Part shown: piece by piece, positions 49,968 through 58,867 of the stretch
Numbering within the stretch: the stretch's first letter is position 1
Layout of the letters: every line of letters begins with the position of its first letter
Assembly (NCBI RefSeq): GCF_007655255.1
Contig: NZ_VMYE01000010.1
Span: forward strand, 1-64,000
Origin: Extensimonas perlucida
Lineage (GTDB): Bacteria; Pseudomonadota; Gammaproteobacteria; Burkholderiales; Burkholderiaceae_C
Direction of reading: 5' to 3'
Length of the DNA: 64,000 nucleotides
Notes under the pieces: model-generated
Told to the model about the DNA's origin: nothing
The model's input: the letters and a program-made list of their open reading frames with translations, nothing else
The model's database searches: none
Program-made: the position numbers and the translations under genes

Positions 49968-52487
49968 ATGGACTGGTCTTTTCTGCGTTTGGGCTGGCGC
50001 ACCTTGTGGCGCGATATGCGTGCGGGTTCGCTGCGGCTGTTGGTGGTGGCCGTGACGCTGGCCGTGGCGGCGCTTTGTGCCGTGGGCTTTTTTTCGGACC
50101 GGCTGCAGCGCGGCCTGCAGCGCGATGCCTTGCAGCTGCTCGGCGGCGACGCCGTGGTGGTGAGCGACAACCCTACGCCTGCCGCGTTCGCCGAGCGCGC
50201 GCGGGCGCTGGGTTTGCGCTCGGTCACCAGCATCAGCTTTGCCACCATGGCGCGCGCCGACGATGCGCAGGGCGGGGCGAGCAAGCTCGTGGCGCTCAAG
50301 AGCGTGGAGCCTGGCTACCCGCTGCGCGGCAGCCTGCGCGTGGTGGCGCAAGAGGGTGGGCCGGAGCGCAGCACGCGCGAAATTCCCGCGCGCGGCACGG
50401 TGTGGGTGGATGCGGCGCTGCTCGAAGCACTCGGGCTGCGCCTTGGGGACGCGCTGCTGCTGGGCGATGCGCGCTTTCGCATCACGCACACCATCGCCTT
50501 CGAGCCCGACCGCGGGGCCGGTTTCATCAACTTCGCGCCGCGCGCCATGATCGCGGCGGCCGATCTTCCCGCGACGGGCCTGGTGCAGCCCGCGAGCCGC
50601 CTCACGTACCGCTTTGCCGTGGCCGGGCCGCCCGCTGCGGTGCGCAACTTCGTGCGCTGGGCCGAGGCCGCGCTGAAGCAGCCCGGTGTGCGCGGCGTGC
50701 GTCTGGAGACGCTGGAGACGGGCCGCCCCGAGATGCGCCAGACGCTTGAGCGCGCGGACAAGTTCCTCAACCTCGTGGCGCTGCTCGCGGCCTTGCTCTC
50801 GGCCGTGGCGGTGGCGCTGGCGGCGCGCAGTTTTGCCGCTGCGCACCTGGACACGGCGGCGCTGCTGCGCGTGCTCGGCCAGAGCCAGCGCAGCATCGCG
50901 GGCGCTTATTGCATGGAATTTGCGCTGCTGGGCCTGTTTGCGAGCGGCCTGGGCGTGGCGCTCGGTTACGCGGTGCACCTGGGTTTTGTGCAGTTGCTCG
51001 CGGGGCTGGTGGAATCGGGCCTGCCCGCGCCGAGCTGGTGGCCCGTGGCGTTTGGGCTGGGCATGGGGCTCACGCTGCTGCTGGCTTTCGGGCTGCCGCC
51101 GGTGCTGCAACTGGCGCAGGTGCCGCCGCTGCGCGTGCTGCGGCGCGACGTGGGGGGCTTGAGGCCGGCGTCGCTGGGTGTGCTGGGCGTGGGCACGCTG
51201 GGCTTTGCCGCGCTGCTGCTGGCCGTGGGGCGCGACCTGAAGCTCGGGCTGATCGCCGTGGGCGGTTTTGCCGGCGCGGTGTTGCTGTTTGCCGTGCTGG
51301 GCTGGGGGGCGGTGCGGCTTTTGCGCGCGTGGGTGCGCACGGCCACAGCGCCGCGCTGGTGGATTTTGGCCGTGCGCCAGCTCGCGGCGCGCCCCGCTTA
51401 TACGGTGGTGCAAATCAGCAGTTTGGCGGTGGGGCTGCTGGCGCTGGTGCTGCTGGTGTTGTTGCGCACCGACCTCATCAGCAGCTGGCGTCAGGCCACG
51501 CCGCCCGATGCGCCCAACCGCTTCGTGATCAACATCCTGCCCGAGCAGGCGCAGGCGTTTCGCGCGCGGCTGCATGCGGCCGGCGTGCGCCAGTACGACT
51601 GGTACCCCATGGTGCGCGGGCGGCTCGTGGCCATCAACGGCCAGCCCGTGGGCTCGGACAGCTTCACCGAAGACCGCGCCAGGCAGCTCGTCGAGCGCGA
51701 GTTCAACCTCTCGTACACGAGCCGCTTGCCCGCGCACAACGTCTTGGTCGCGGGCCGCTGGGTGGCGCAGGAGGCGGGCGCGATCAGCGTGGAGGAAGGA
51801 CTCGCCAAGACCCTGGGGCTGCAGTTGGGCGACCGGCTGCGCTTCGACATGGCCGGCGTGCAGAATGAGGCGCGCATCACGAGCGTGCGCAAGGTCGATT
51901 GGAGTTCGATGCGCGCGAATTTTTTCGTGCTCTACCCGCTCGATCAGCTGGAAGGCGTGGCCGCGACCTATCTGGCCGCTTTTCGCGCGCCAGCGCTGGC
52001 GGGCTTGGACAACGCGCTCGTGCGCGAGTTTCCGAACATCACCGCCGTGGACCTGAGCCAGACGCTAGGCCAGGTGCAGCGCGTGCTCGACCAGGTGATC
52101 GCCGCGGTGGAGTTTTTGTTCGTTTTCACGCTCGCAGCCGGGCTCGTGGTGCTGTTTGCCGCAGTCTCGGCCACGCGCGAGGAACGGGCGCGCGAATTCG
52201 CCATCTTGCGCGCGCTGGGGGCGAGCGCGCGCCTGCTGCGTGCGGTGCAGCGCGCTGAGCTGCTCGGGGTGGGGCTGCTCGCCGGGCTGCTGGCGAGCGT
52301 GGCGGCGCTCGCCGTGGGTTGGGCGCTTGCGCACTACGTGTTCGACTTTGCCTGGACGGCGCCCGTCTGGGTGCCGCTGGCGGGCGCCTTGGCCGGTGCG
52401 CTGCTCGCGCTGGCGGCGGGCTGGTGGAGCTTGCGTGAGGTGCTGCGCCGCCCGGTGATGGAGACCTTGCGCCGCGCGGTGGAGTGA
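49968..52487 (+). CDS. FtsX-like ABC transporter permease (YbbP type)
   Basis: Large permease of 839 residues with the ten-helix double FtsX layout. One helix near 22 to 42 is followed by an extracytoplasmic domain (MacB_PCD-like, 45 to 245). Helices then run from 260 to 490, a second periplasmic domain from 495 to 700, and three helices at the C terminus (REFAILRALGASARLLRAVQRAELLG). YbbP-type permeases normally pair with the YbbA ATPase and TesA, but neither is adjacent: the neighbours are a P1 peptidase and a hypothetical gene. The ATPase must be encoded elsewhere. Lipid or lipoprotein handling is the family expectation. Confidence 0.87.
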   Translation: MDWSFLRLGWRTLWRDMRAGSLRLLVVAVTLAVAALCAVGFFSDRLQRGLQRDALQLLGGDAVVVSDNPTPAAFAERARALGLRSVTSISFATMARADDAQGGASKLVALKSVEPGYPLRGSLRVVAQEGGPERSTREIPARGTVWVDAALLEALGLRLGDALLLGDARFRITHTIAFEPDRGAGFINFAPRAMIAAADLPATGLVQPASRLTYRFAVAGPPAAVRNFVRWAEAALKQPGVRGVRLETLETGRPEMRQTLERADKFLNLVALLAALLSAVAVALAARSFAAAHLDTAALLRVLGQSQRSIAGAYCMEFALLGLFASGLGVALGYAVHLGFVQLLAGLVESGLPAPSWWPVAFGLGMGLTLLLAFGLPPVLQLAQVPPLRVLRRDVGGLRPASLGVLGVGTLGFAALLLAVGRDLKLGLIAVGGFAGAVLLFAVLGWGAVRLLRAWVRTATAPRWWILAVRQLAARPAYTVVQISSLAVGLLALVLLVLLRTDLISSWRQATPPDAPNRFVINILPEQAQAFRARLHAAGVRQYDWYPMVRGRLVAINGQPVGSDSFTEDRARQLVEREFNLSYTSRLPAHNVLVAGRWVAQEAGAISVEEGLAKTLGLQLGDRLRFDMAGVQNEARITSVRKVDWSSMRANFFVLYPLDQLEGVAATYLAAFRAPALAGLDNALVREFPNITAVDLSQTLGQVQRVLDQVIAAVEFLFVFTLAAGLVVLFAAVSATREERAREFAILRALGASARLLRAVQRAELLGVGLLAGLLASVAALAVGWALAHYVFDFAWTAPVWVPLAGALAGALLALAAGWWSLREVLRRPVMETLRRAVE

Positions 52488-52519
52488 GCTGAAGGCGGTT
52501 TCGGTGGTGATGCGCAGAT

Positions 52520-53059
52520 TCAAGCGCCCAAAGGGTCAGCGTGTTCCTCGGGCAGCAGCTCCTTGAGGCGTTCGCGTATCGTTTGCGCGCGTTCGTGGCC
52601 GGCCATCTGCACCACTTCTTCGATCAAGGCGGCGCCTACGTGGAGCATGCTTTCGACGTCGCGCGCATTGCGCAGGGCCTCGCGGAAGGTGTCGGCCAAT
52701 GCCGGGTCGCGCCGCGCAAACATGCGCTCGCACATGTCGAACAGGTACATGCGCGCCGCCGGCAGCGAGCGCAGTGCTTGCGCTGAATTTGCCGGCTTGG
52801 CCGTTGGCTGCGCCACGGCGGGCGCCGGCTGCAGTTGGACTTCGACGGCTTCGACAGTTTCGACGATCTTTTCGACGATCAGATAGCCTTCGGCGATGAG
52901 CTTGTCCAGCAGCTGTGCGCCCATGCCATTGTGCAAGGCGTGCAATTCGGCGGCGCGCTTGCCTTCGGCCAGCAGCAGCAGGGAGCGCTCACGCAGACTC
53001 AGGGTGCGCACGCCCGGGGAGAGCTCGAGACGTGCTTTCTCGGTTTTGCGCAGGAACAT
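52520..53059 (-). CDS. Hypothetical protein
   Basis: Predicted cytosolic protein of 179 residues that I do not recognise. The N-terminal half, LELSPGVRTLSLRERSLLLLAEGKRAAELHALHNG (shown in parts LSLRERSLLLLAEG and DKLIAEGYLIVEK), has the rhythm of small helix-turn-helix proteins that begin with a conserved LS-x-R-E-R segment. An acidic-hydrophobic linker with Pro/Ala follows, then a helical C-terminal half rich in Arg and Glu. Start ATG 53059 or GTG 53074; neither has a strong ribosome site. Upstream lies a 12-base homopolymer. It is downstream of amiC on the same strand. Confidence 0.65.
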   Translation of the reverse strand: MFLRKTEKARLELSPGVRTLSLRERSLLLLAEGKRAAELHALHNGMGAQLLDKLIAEGYLIVEKIVETVEAVEVQLQPAPAVAQPTAKPANSAQALRSLPAARMYLFDMCERMFARRDPALADTFREALRNARDVESMLHVGAALIEEVVQMAGHERAQTIRERLKELLPEEHADPLGA

Positions 53060-53136
53060 GGCGAATGTAATCACATGTTAAAGACCCATTGCATCGTGTT
53101 TTCATGACGAGGGGATGACATGAGGCCATGGCTGGC

Positions 53137-53148
53137 GGGGGGGGGGGG
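53137..53148. repeat. Homopolymer of 12 G (C on the minus strand)
   Basis: An uninterrupted run of 12 guanines in the gap between the amiC stop and the hypothetical gene (minus-strand order). It is the longest mononucleotide run I noticed. Such tracts are prone to slippage and can alter promoter spacing, but they are also a common site of sequencing error. Confidence 0.85.
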
Positions 53149-53193
53149 ATTGGCGGTGTGGCAGCGGCCCTGGCGAGCGCTCTACTGCCCACC

Positions 53194-54783
53194 TCACACC
53201 GAGCGGCTGCGCGCGAGCGGCGGATTTTTGGCGAAGTAGCGCTGGATGCCGCGCATCAGGGCGTCGGCCAGGCGCTCCTGGTAGTCGCGGCTGCGCAGGC
53301 GCGCCTCTTCGTCGGGGTTGCTGATGAAGGCGGTTTCGACGAGCACGCTGGGAATGTCGGGCGCCTTGAGCACGGCAAAGCCGGCTTGCTCCACGCGCGG
53401 CTTGTGCAGCTGGCCCACGTTGCCGATTTCGCCCAGCAGCGCGCTGCCGAGCTTGAGGCTGTCGTTGATCTGCGCCGTGGTGCTCATGTCGAGCAGGGCG
53501 CGCTGCACATGCTGGTCTTGCGCACGCACGTTCAGGCCGCCGACCAGGTCGGCCTGGTTCTCTTTGTTGGCGAGCCAGCGCGCGGCGGTGCTCGAGGCGC
53601 CGCTCTGGCTCAGGGCAAATACGCTCGCGCCGCGCGCGGCTGGCGTCGTGAAGGCGTCGGCGTGGATGCTCATGAACAGGTCGGCCTGCACGCGCCGCGC
53701 TTTTTCCACGCGCGTGCCCAGCGGCACGAAAAAGTCCGCGTCGCGCGTGAGAAAGGCGCGCATCGGGTTGCCATTCACGCTCGTGGCGTTGATGCGATCA
53801 CGCAGCAAGAAGGCGATGCGCAGCACCACGTCTTTCTCGTGCGTGCCCGCGGGGCCGGTGGCGCCCGGGTCTTCGCCGCCGTGGCCCGGGTCTAGCGCCA
53901 CGATGATGATGCGGTCGGTCTGGCGCGCCGTCGCGCCCGTGCTGCTGCGCGCGGGGGCGGGCGTGGGCGCCGGTGTGGCCGTGGGCGCAGCGGGCGGGGC
54001 CGTGGCGGGCGCGGGGGCCGCTGCCACGGTGACGGGCGGCGCGGCGGGTGTGGTCGCTGCTGCGGGGCGGGCCGTGCGCTGGCTGATGAGCTCGCCGAGC
54101 GGGTCCGAGGCGGCGTGCGCCGTCGTGGCAGCGGCGGGGCGTGCTGCGCTGGCGGGGGTGGCGGGCTGCAGCGGTGCAGAGGGCGAAGCCGCAGGTGTGG
54201 TAGCGGAGGCAGTGGCGGCCGTGGCAGGTTTGGCCGCGGCGATGGAGGTCGGCGCCTGTCCTTGTCGCTGGTCTGCCGCCGGTGCATCGCGCAGGCGCTC
54301 GGCGATCAGCGCTGCGAGCGGATCGACGGCGCGCGCCGGGTACAGGTCGAGCACCAAGCGGTGCTGGTACGCGGCCACCGGCGTGAGCGTGAACACCTGC
54401 GGCTGGGCTTCTTGCTTGAGGTCTATGACCAGGCGCACCACGTTGGGTGCGTACTGGCCCACGCGGATGCCCGCGATGTTGGGGTCGTCGGCCTTGACCT
54501 TGGCCACGAGCTCGCGCAGCGCCGGGTTCAGCTCTATGCCCTCGATGTCCACCGCGAGGCGCGGTGGCGCGGTGACGAAGGTCTGCCGGGTCACGAGCGG
54601 CGCATCGGATTCGATGGTGACGCGCGAATACTCGGGTGCAGGCCACACGCGCACGGCCACGATGGTGGCGCCGCGTGCGATCTGTTGCACGCCCAGCAGC
54701 AGCACCAGGCTACCGGCCTGCAGCAGCGTGCGCCGTGGCAATCGGGGGGGCGTGAAGGGGGATGGAGCTTGCGAAGGCGTCAT
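53194..54783 (-). CDS. amiC: N-acetylmuramoyl-L-alanine amidase (AmiC type)
   Basis: Periplasmic amidase that splits septal peptidoglycan during daughter-cell separation. It has 529 residues. A twin-arginine-type signal (PRRTLLQAGSLVLLLG) leads into an AMIN domain (about 40 to 150). A long Ala/Pro/Thr linker (165 to 285) follows, then the zinc amidase domain: DPGHGGEDPGA (first His), Glu in HEKDVVLR, SIHADA and the catalytic Glu in LVETAFISNPDEE. The linker is longer than in E. coli AmiC (417 residues). The start ATG overlaps the tsaE stop by 4 bp, the conserved tsaE-amiC order. Confidence 0.94.
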   Translation of the reverse strand: MTPSQAPSPFTPPRLPRRTLLQAGSLVLLLGVQQIARGATIVAVRVWPAPEYSRVTIESDAPLVTRQTFVTAPPRLAVDIEGIELNPALRELVAKVKADDPNIAGIRVGQYAPNVVRLVIDLKQEAQPQVFTLTPVAAYQHRLVLDLYPARAVDPLAALIAERLRDAPAADQRQGQAPTSIAAAKPATAATASATTPAASPSAPLQPATPASAARPAAATTAHAASDPLGELISQRTARPAAATTPAAPPVTVAAAPAPATAPPAAPTATPAPTPAPARSSTGATARQTDRIIIVALDPGHGGEDPGATGPAGTHEKDVVLRIAFLLRDRINATSVNGNPMRAFLTRDADFFVPLGTRVEKARRVQADLFMSIHADAFTTPAARGASVFALSQSGASSTAARWLANKENQADLVGGLNVRAQDQHVQRALLDMSTTAQINDSLKLGSALLGEIGNVGQLHKPRVEQAGFAVLKAPDIPSVLVETAFISNPDEEARLRSRDYQERLADALMRGIQRYFAKNPPLARSRSV

Positions 54784-55325
54784 GGCGATGTACGCAGGGC
54801 TTGTAGCAGCCGCTGGCCCGTGGCGCTCGCGGCCTGCAGCGTGGCGCGCCTGCTGGTGTCATCGATTGCTTCTATATTGATAGCTATATCAGCTGCTGGG
54901 ATGAGCGCTGCAGCCTTTTCTGGCCATTCGGCGAGTTTGAGCCCGGGGGCCGCGAAGACATCACGAAAGCCCGCATCTTCCCACTCGCGCGGGTCGCTGA
55001 AGCGGTAAAAGTCGAAGTGCCACACCGCCAAGCCCGGCAATTCATAAGGCTCGACCACGGCGTAAGTCGGGCTCTTGATGCGCCCGCGCACGCCCAGCGC
55101 GCGCAGCAGGTGGCGCACCAGCGTGGTCTTGCCCGCGCCGAGCTCACCGTGCAGCGTGATGAACACGCTGGAGCCGGGCGGCAGCGCCTGCAGCTGCGCC
55201 GCGAGCTGTTGCGCGAAGGCGGCGGTGTCGTCCTCGGTGCGCCAGAGGCAGGCGAGGGCGCCGCTCGGCGCCGCGCTGCTTTCTTCGCTTTCTACAATCC
55301 GGTCGGTATGGGGTGTGACAGTCAA
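54780..55325 (-). CDS. tsaE: tRNA threonylcarbamoyladenosine biosynthesis ATPase TsaE
   Basis: ATPase of the t6A tRNA-modification complex TsaBDE, 181 residues. Walker A is GELGAGKTTL near 60, followed by SPTYAVVEPYELPG and HFDFYRFSDPREWEDAGF. There is no ATG near the expected start. A TTG at 55325 is preceded by GAGGAACGAG with good spacing, and I take it as the start, which makes the gene overlap the divergent queG start by 18 bp. The C terminus (ALIPAADIAINIEAIDD) is encoded by an unusually AT-rich stretch resembling the dispersed palindrome. It is coupled to amiC. Confidence 0.9.
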   Translation of the reverse strand: MTVTPHTDRIVESEESSAAPSGALACLWRTEDDTAAFAQQLAAQLQALPPGSSVFITLHGELGAGKTTLVRHLLRALGVRGRIKSPTYAVVEPYELPGLAVWHFDFYRFSDPREWEDAGFRDVFAAPGLKLAEWPEKAAALIPAADIAINIEAIDDTSRRATLQAASATGQRLLQALRTSP

Positions 55326-56441
55326 CTCGTTCCTCGAATCCAGGCGTGGGGCCGCGAGCTGGGATTTTCCCAAATCGGCGTGGCTGGCGTCGATTTGTCC
55401 GCGTGCGAGTCCGGGTTAGTGCAGTGGCTCGCGCAAGGGTTTCACGGCGCGATGGACTATATGGCGGCGCACGGCCTGAAGCGCGCCCGCCCGGCCGAAC
55501 TGGTGCCGGGCACGGTGAGCGTGATCACCGCGCGCATGGATTATCTGCCGCGCATGGACGCGGGCGGGCTGCCTGCGCAGGGTGAGGGCGGCAATGAGGG
55601 CGAGCAGGACTGGCGCGCCGTCGAATGGGCGCGGCTGGCACGCCCGCAGGAGGGCGTGGTCTCGCTCTATGCGCGGGGGCGCGACTACCACAAGGTGCTG
55701 CGCGCGCGCCTGCAAAAGCTCTGCGACCGCATAGCCGCGGCCATCGGGCCGTTCGGGCACCGCGTGTTCACCGATTCGGCGCCGGTGCTCGAGGCTGCGC
55801 TTGCCGAGCGCAGCGGCCTGGGCTGGCGCGGCAAGCACACGCTCGTCATCGACCGCGCCGTGGGCTCGATGTTTTTCCTCGGCGAGATTTATACCGATCT
55901 GGCCCTGCCGCCCACGCAGCCCGTCCACGAGCACTGCGGAACTTGTAGCGCCTGCCTGAGCGCCTGCCCCACGGGGGCAATCGTCGCGCCCTACCGGCTC
56001 GATGCGCGGCGCTGCATTTCCTACCTGACCATCGAACACCCGGGCGCGATCCCGCCCGAGCTGCGCCCGTTGCTGGGCAACCGCATCTACGGTTGCGACG
56101 ATTGCCAGCTCGTGTGCCCCTGGAACAAGTTTGCCCAGCGCAGCAGCCTGCCCGACTTCGACGCGCGCGCCGAACTCACGGGCCAGCCGCTGGTACAGCT
56201 CTTTGCCTGGGACGAAGCCACGTTCTTGCGCCACACCGAGGGCGCGCCGATCCGCCGCATAGGCCATGAGCGCTGGCTGCGCAACATCGCGGTGGCGCTG
56301 GGCAATGCGCTGCGCAGTGGCCATGCCCTATTGACAGAGGAGGAGCGGGCCGTGCTGCGCGCTGCGCTGCAAGCGCGCGCTGGGCACACCAGCCCGCTGG
56401 TGCGCGAACACGTGGTCTGGGCGCTCGCGCAGGGCGATTGA
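55308..56441 (+). CDS. queG: Epoxyqueuosine reductase QueG
   Basis: Cobalamin-dependent iron-sulfur enzyme that reduces epoxyqueuosine to queuosine in tRNA, 377 residues. Two [4Fe-4S] motifs are present: CGTCSACLSACPTGA near 212 to 226 and CDDCQLVCPWNK near 265. The catalytic Asp lies in FTDSAPVLEAALAERSGLGW (near 150). The C terminus has HEAT-like repeats (ERWLRNIAVALGNAL). The ATG at 55308 overlaps the divergent tsaE start. The pairing of tsaE and queG head to head is common in this group. Confidence 0.95.
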   Translation: MGCDSQLVPRIQAWGRELGFSQIGVAGVDLSACESGLVQWLAQGFHGAMDYMAAHGLKRARPAELVPGTVSVITARMDYLPRMDAGGLPAQGEGGNEGEQDWRAVEWARLARPQEGVVSLYARGRDYHKVLRARLQKLCDRIAAAIGPFGHRVFTDSAPVLEAALAERSGLGWRGKHTLVIDRAVGSMFFLGEIYTDLALPPTQPVHEHCGTCSACLSACPTGAIVAPYRLDARRCISYLTIEHPGAIPPELRPLLGNRIYGCDDCQLVCPWNKFAQRSSLPDFDARAELTGQPLVQLFAWDEATFLRHTEGAPIRRIGHERWLRNIAVALGNALRSGHALLTEEERAVLRAALQARAGHTSPLVREHVVWALAQGD

Positions 56442-56471
56442 GGCGTGCGCGCCGGATTCGCTCACACTTTC

Positions 56472-57383
56472 TCAGGCCCCGCGCAGCACGCCAAGGGCAA
56501 ACGGCAGGCTCAGCATGCCGAGCAGGGTGGACAAAGTCACCAGCCCAGCCACATAGGCGCCGTTGTAGCCCATGCGCGCGGCCAGCACGTAACACGTGGA
56601 GGCCGTGGGCAGGGCCGTGAAGGCGAGCAATATCGTGGTTTGCAGCGCGTCCAGCCCCCACAGGCGCGCGAGCACGCTCGCTATCAGCGGTTGCAGCAGG
56701 TGGCGTATGCCCAGCACACCGACGGCGAGCAGCTTGCCGCGGTGCAGCAAGCCCAGCTGCATGCCCGCGCCTGCCGACATCAGCCCAAGCGCGAGCGAGG
56801 CCGCACCGACGCGGCCTACGGCGGGCTCCAGCCAAGTGGGAATGCGCAACCCCAGCAGATTGGCCGTGAGCCCCGTGACGGTGGCGACGATCAGCGGGTT
56901 GCGCAGCAGCTCGCGCACGAAGCCGCGCTCGCCGTGCCGCGCCATGGGCCAGACGGCCGCGACGTTGAAGATTGGCACGCACACGCCGATCAGCACGGCA
57001 ATCAGCAGCACCCCTTGCGCCCCGGCCAGGCGCTCGGCCAGGGCCAGCCCGATGAAGGAGTTGAAGCGAAACGCCACCTGCGCACTCGCCGCATGGTCGC
57101 GCGCGGCGATATGGCGCCCCAGCCAGGGCCAGTGCGGCAGGCTGCAGGCCAGCGCGATGCCCGCGAGCCCCGAAAGCACGCCCGCCGCGAGCAAATTCGA
57201 GGTGGTGTGCAGGTCGATCGGGCTTTTGAGGATGGAGTGAAACAGCAGCACCGGAAACAGCAGGTAATACACCAGGCTCTCCACGGGCTGCCAGATGGAG
57301 CGGTCGAGCGCCGTGAAGCGGCACAGCAGGTAGCCAAACAGAATCAGCGAAAAATCGGGGAAAAGCAGTTGCGCATAGTTCAC
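56472..57383 (-). CDS. AEC-family transporter (auxin efflux carrier type)
   Basis: Integral membrane carrier of about 303 residues with ten hydrophobic segments in two five-helix halves. Typical segments are LLFPDFSLILFGYLLCRF at the N terminus, RFNSFIGLALAERLAG, SLALGLMSAGAGM in the middle and LLAFTALPTASTCYVLA near the end. Bacterial AEC proteins export or import organic acids such as malate. GTG 57383 gives VNYAQLLFPDF, which fits the family start; ATG 57437 would add 18 residues. Neither has a clear ribosome site. It converges with queG, with 30 bp between their stops. Confidence 0.84.
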   Translation of the reverse strand: MNYAQLLFPDFSLILFGYLLCRFTALDRSIWQPVESLVYYLLFPVLLFHSILKSPIDLHTTSNLLAAGVLSGLAGIALACSLPHWPWLGRHIAARDHAASAQVAFRFNSFIGLALAERLAGAQGVLLIAVLIGVCVPIFNVAAVWPMARHGERGFVRELLRNPLIVATVTGLTANLLGLRIPTWLEPAVGRVGAASLALGLMSAGAGMQLGLLHRGKLLAVGVLGIRHLLQPLIASVLARLWGLDALQTTILLAFTALPTASTCYVLAARMGYNGAYVAGLVTLSTLLGMLSLPFALGVLRGA

Positions 57384-57518
57384 GGCTTGAGGATAGCGCG
57401 GCCAGCAATCGGCACACAACGCGAGCCGCTCGGGCAAGGGAAGGTGATGGCCCGCCTTGGCGGCGACTCATCTTGAGTGCTGTTTTCCGAGTGCTCGATG
57501 AAGCCGCGTCGGCGCCGC

Positions 57519-57890
57519 TCAGCCCGCGTCCACCGTCTCGAGCAGCGCTTGCATCTGCGCCTGCATCCGCTGCAGGCGCTGGCGCAGGTCGGCGACTTCT
57601 TCGATCAGGTCCACGGTGAGCGCGGCCAGCTGCGGGTCGGCGTCGAAGGCGCGCTCGAGCTGTGCAAGGCGGCGTGCGCGCACCAGCGCGGCGCCGGCGA
57701 AGTGCCACTGGCCTTGCTGCTCGTGCGCGGGCAGCAGGCCGGCTTGGAGGCGCTCCAGAACCCAGTCGGGGCCCATGCGGCAGCTGCGTGCGAGCTCTTC
57801 GAGGCTCAGCCAGACGCCATCATCGAGCAGTTCTGCCGACAGGGCTTGCAACACGGTGGCGTGGCTGGACAGGCGGGAAGTCGTGTTCAT
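57519..57890 (-). CDS. cbpM: Chaperone modulator CbpM
   Basis: MerR-like small protein of 123 residues that binds the J-domain of CbpA and tunes its activity. SLEELARSCRMGPDWVLERLQAGLL is the winged-helix-like part (28 to 52). ALTVDLIEEVADLRQRLQRMQAQMQALLET (in two parts) is the C-terminal coiled coil. It follows cbpA by 2 bp on the same strand, the conserved cbpA-cbpM order. Confidence 0.9.
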   Translation of the reverse strand: MNTTSRLSSHATVLQALSAELLDDGVWLSLEELARSCRMGPDWVLERLQAGLLPAHEQQGQWHFAGAALVRARRLAQLERAFDADPQLAALTVDLIEEVADLRQRLQRMQAQMQALLETVDAG

Positions 57891-57892
57891 GT

Positions 57893-58867
57893 TCAGGCTC
57901 CTTGCCGGGGGTTGAAGCGGGGAAAGGCTTGGGCGAAGGCCGTGTAGGCGGCGCGCTCGGACTCGGTGCGTGCGGGCGGCAGCGCGACGTTCAGCTCCAG
58001 GTACAAGTCGCCCGGCGGGTTGCCTGGGATGCCGCGCCCTTTGAGCCGCAGCTTGCGCCCTGGCTTGGAGCCCGCGGGCACCTTGACTTCGACCGTGCCC
58101 GAGGGTGTGGCGACTTCGATGCTCGCGCCGAGTTCGGCCTCCCATGGCGCCACGGGCACTGGCTGGTAGACGTCGCGGCCTTCGGCGCGCCAGCGCGGGT
58201 CGGGCTTGAAGTGCACTTCGAGGAACAGGTCGCCCGCCGGTCCGCCGCCTGCGCCAGGCGCACCCTGGCCCGGTACGCGGATGAGCTGGCCTTCGCGCAC
58301 GCCCTTGGGGATTTTGACCTGCAGCGTGCGTTCTTCCTGCACCAGGTGACCCTGGGCGTCGAGCCGGCCGCCATGCAGCGTGAGCATGCGCTCGGCGCCC
58401 TGGTAGGCGTCGAGCAGGTCGAGCTCGATCTTGGCGTGGTGGTCGCTGCCGCGCTGCGCGGCGCTGCCGAAACCATGGCGCGCGCCGTGTGCGCCGTGGC
58501 CCGTGCGCCCCTGGCGTGCCGCGCGGCCAAAGAGCTGCTCGAAGAAGTCGCTGAAGTCGCCCCCGTAGCCGTCGCCCCCGCCGAAGTCGGAGAACTCGTA
58601 GCCCGCATCCCAGTTCGGCGGCGGGCGGAAGTCGTGCCCCGGCCCTTGGGCGGCCTGCTGGCGCAAGGCGTCGTAGGCGGCGCGCTTTTCTGGGTCGGAG
58701 AGCACGGTATTGGCCTCGTTCACCTCGCTCATGCGCTGCGCGGCGTCGGGTTCCTTGCTTACGTCGGGGTGGTACTTGCGCGCAAGCTTGCGATAGGCCT
58801 TTTTGACTTCATCGGCCGTGGCCGTCGGTTCGACGCCAAGGATCTTGTAATAGTCTTTGAACTCCAT
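57893..58867 (-). CDS. cbpA: Curved-DNA-binding DnaJ-type chaperone CbpA
   Basis: Type II (zinc-finger-free) J protein and nucleoid-associated chaperone, 324 residues. J-domain 4 to 70 with the HPD motif in RKYHPDVSK. A Gly/Phe/Asp/His-rich linker (85 to 145: FSDFGGGDGYGGDFSDFFEQ) precedes two C-terminal beta-sandwich domains (LTLHGGRLDAQG, KIPKGVREGQLIRVPGQG, GDLYLELNV). No CxxCxGxG repeats, which excludes DnaJ. The ATG at 58867 gives MEFKDYYKILGV. A promoter with heat-shock-like features lies about 120 bp upstream. Confidence 0.95.
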   Translation of the reverse strand: MEFKDYYKILGVEPTATADEVKKAYRKLARKYHPDVSKEPDAAQRMSEVNEANTVLSDPEKRAAYDALRQQAAQGPGHDFRPPPNWDAGYEFSDFGGGDGYGGDFSDFFEQLFGRAARQGRTGHGAHGARHGFGSAAQRGSDHHAKIELDLLDAYQGAERMLTLHGGRLDAQGHLVQEERTLQVKIPKGVREGQLIRVPGQGAPGAGGGPAGDLFLEVHFKPDPRWRAEGRDVYQPVPVAPWEAELGASIEVATPSGTVEVKVPAGSKPGRKLRLKGRGIPGNPPGDLYLELNVALPPARTESERAAYTAFAQAFPRFNPRQGA

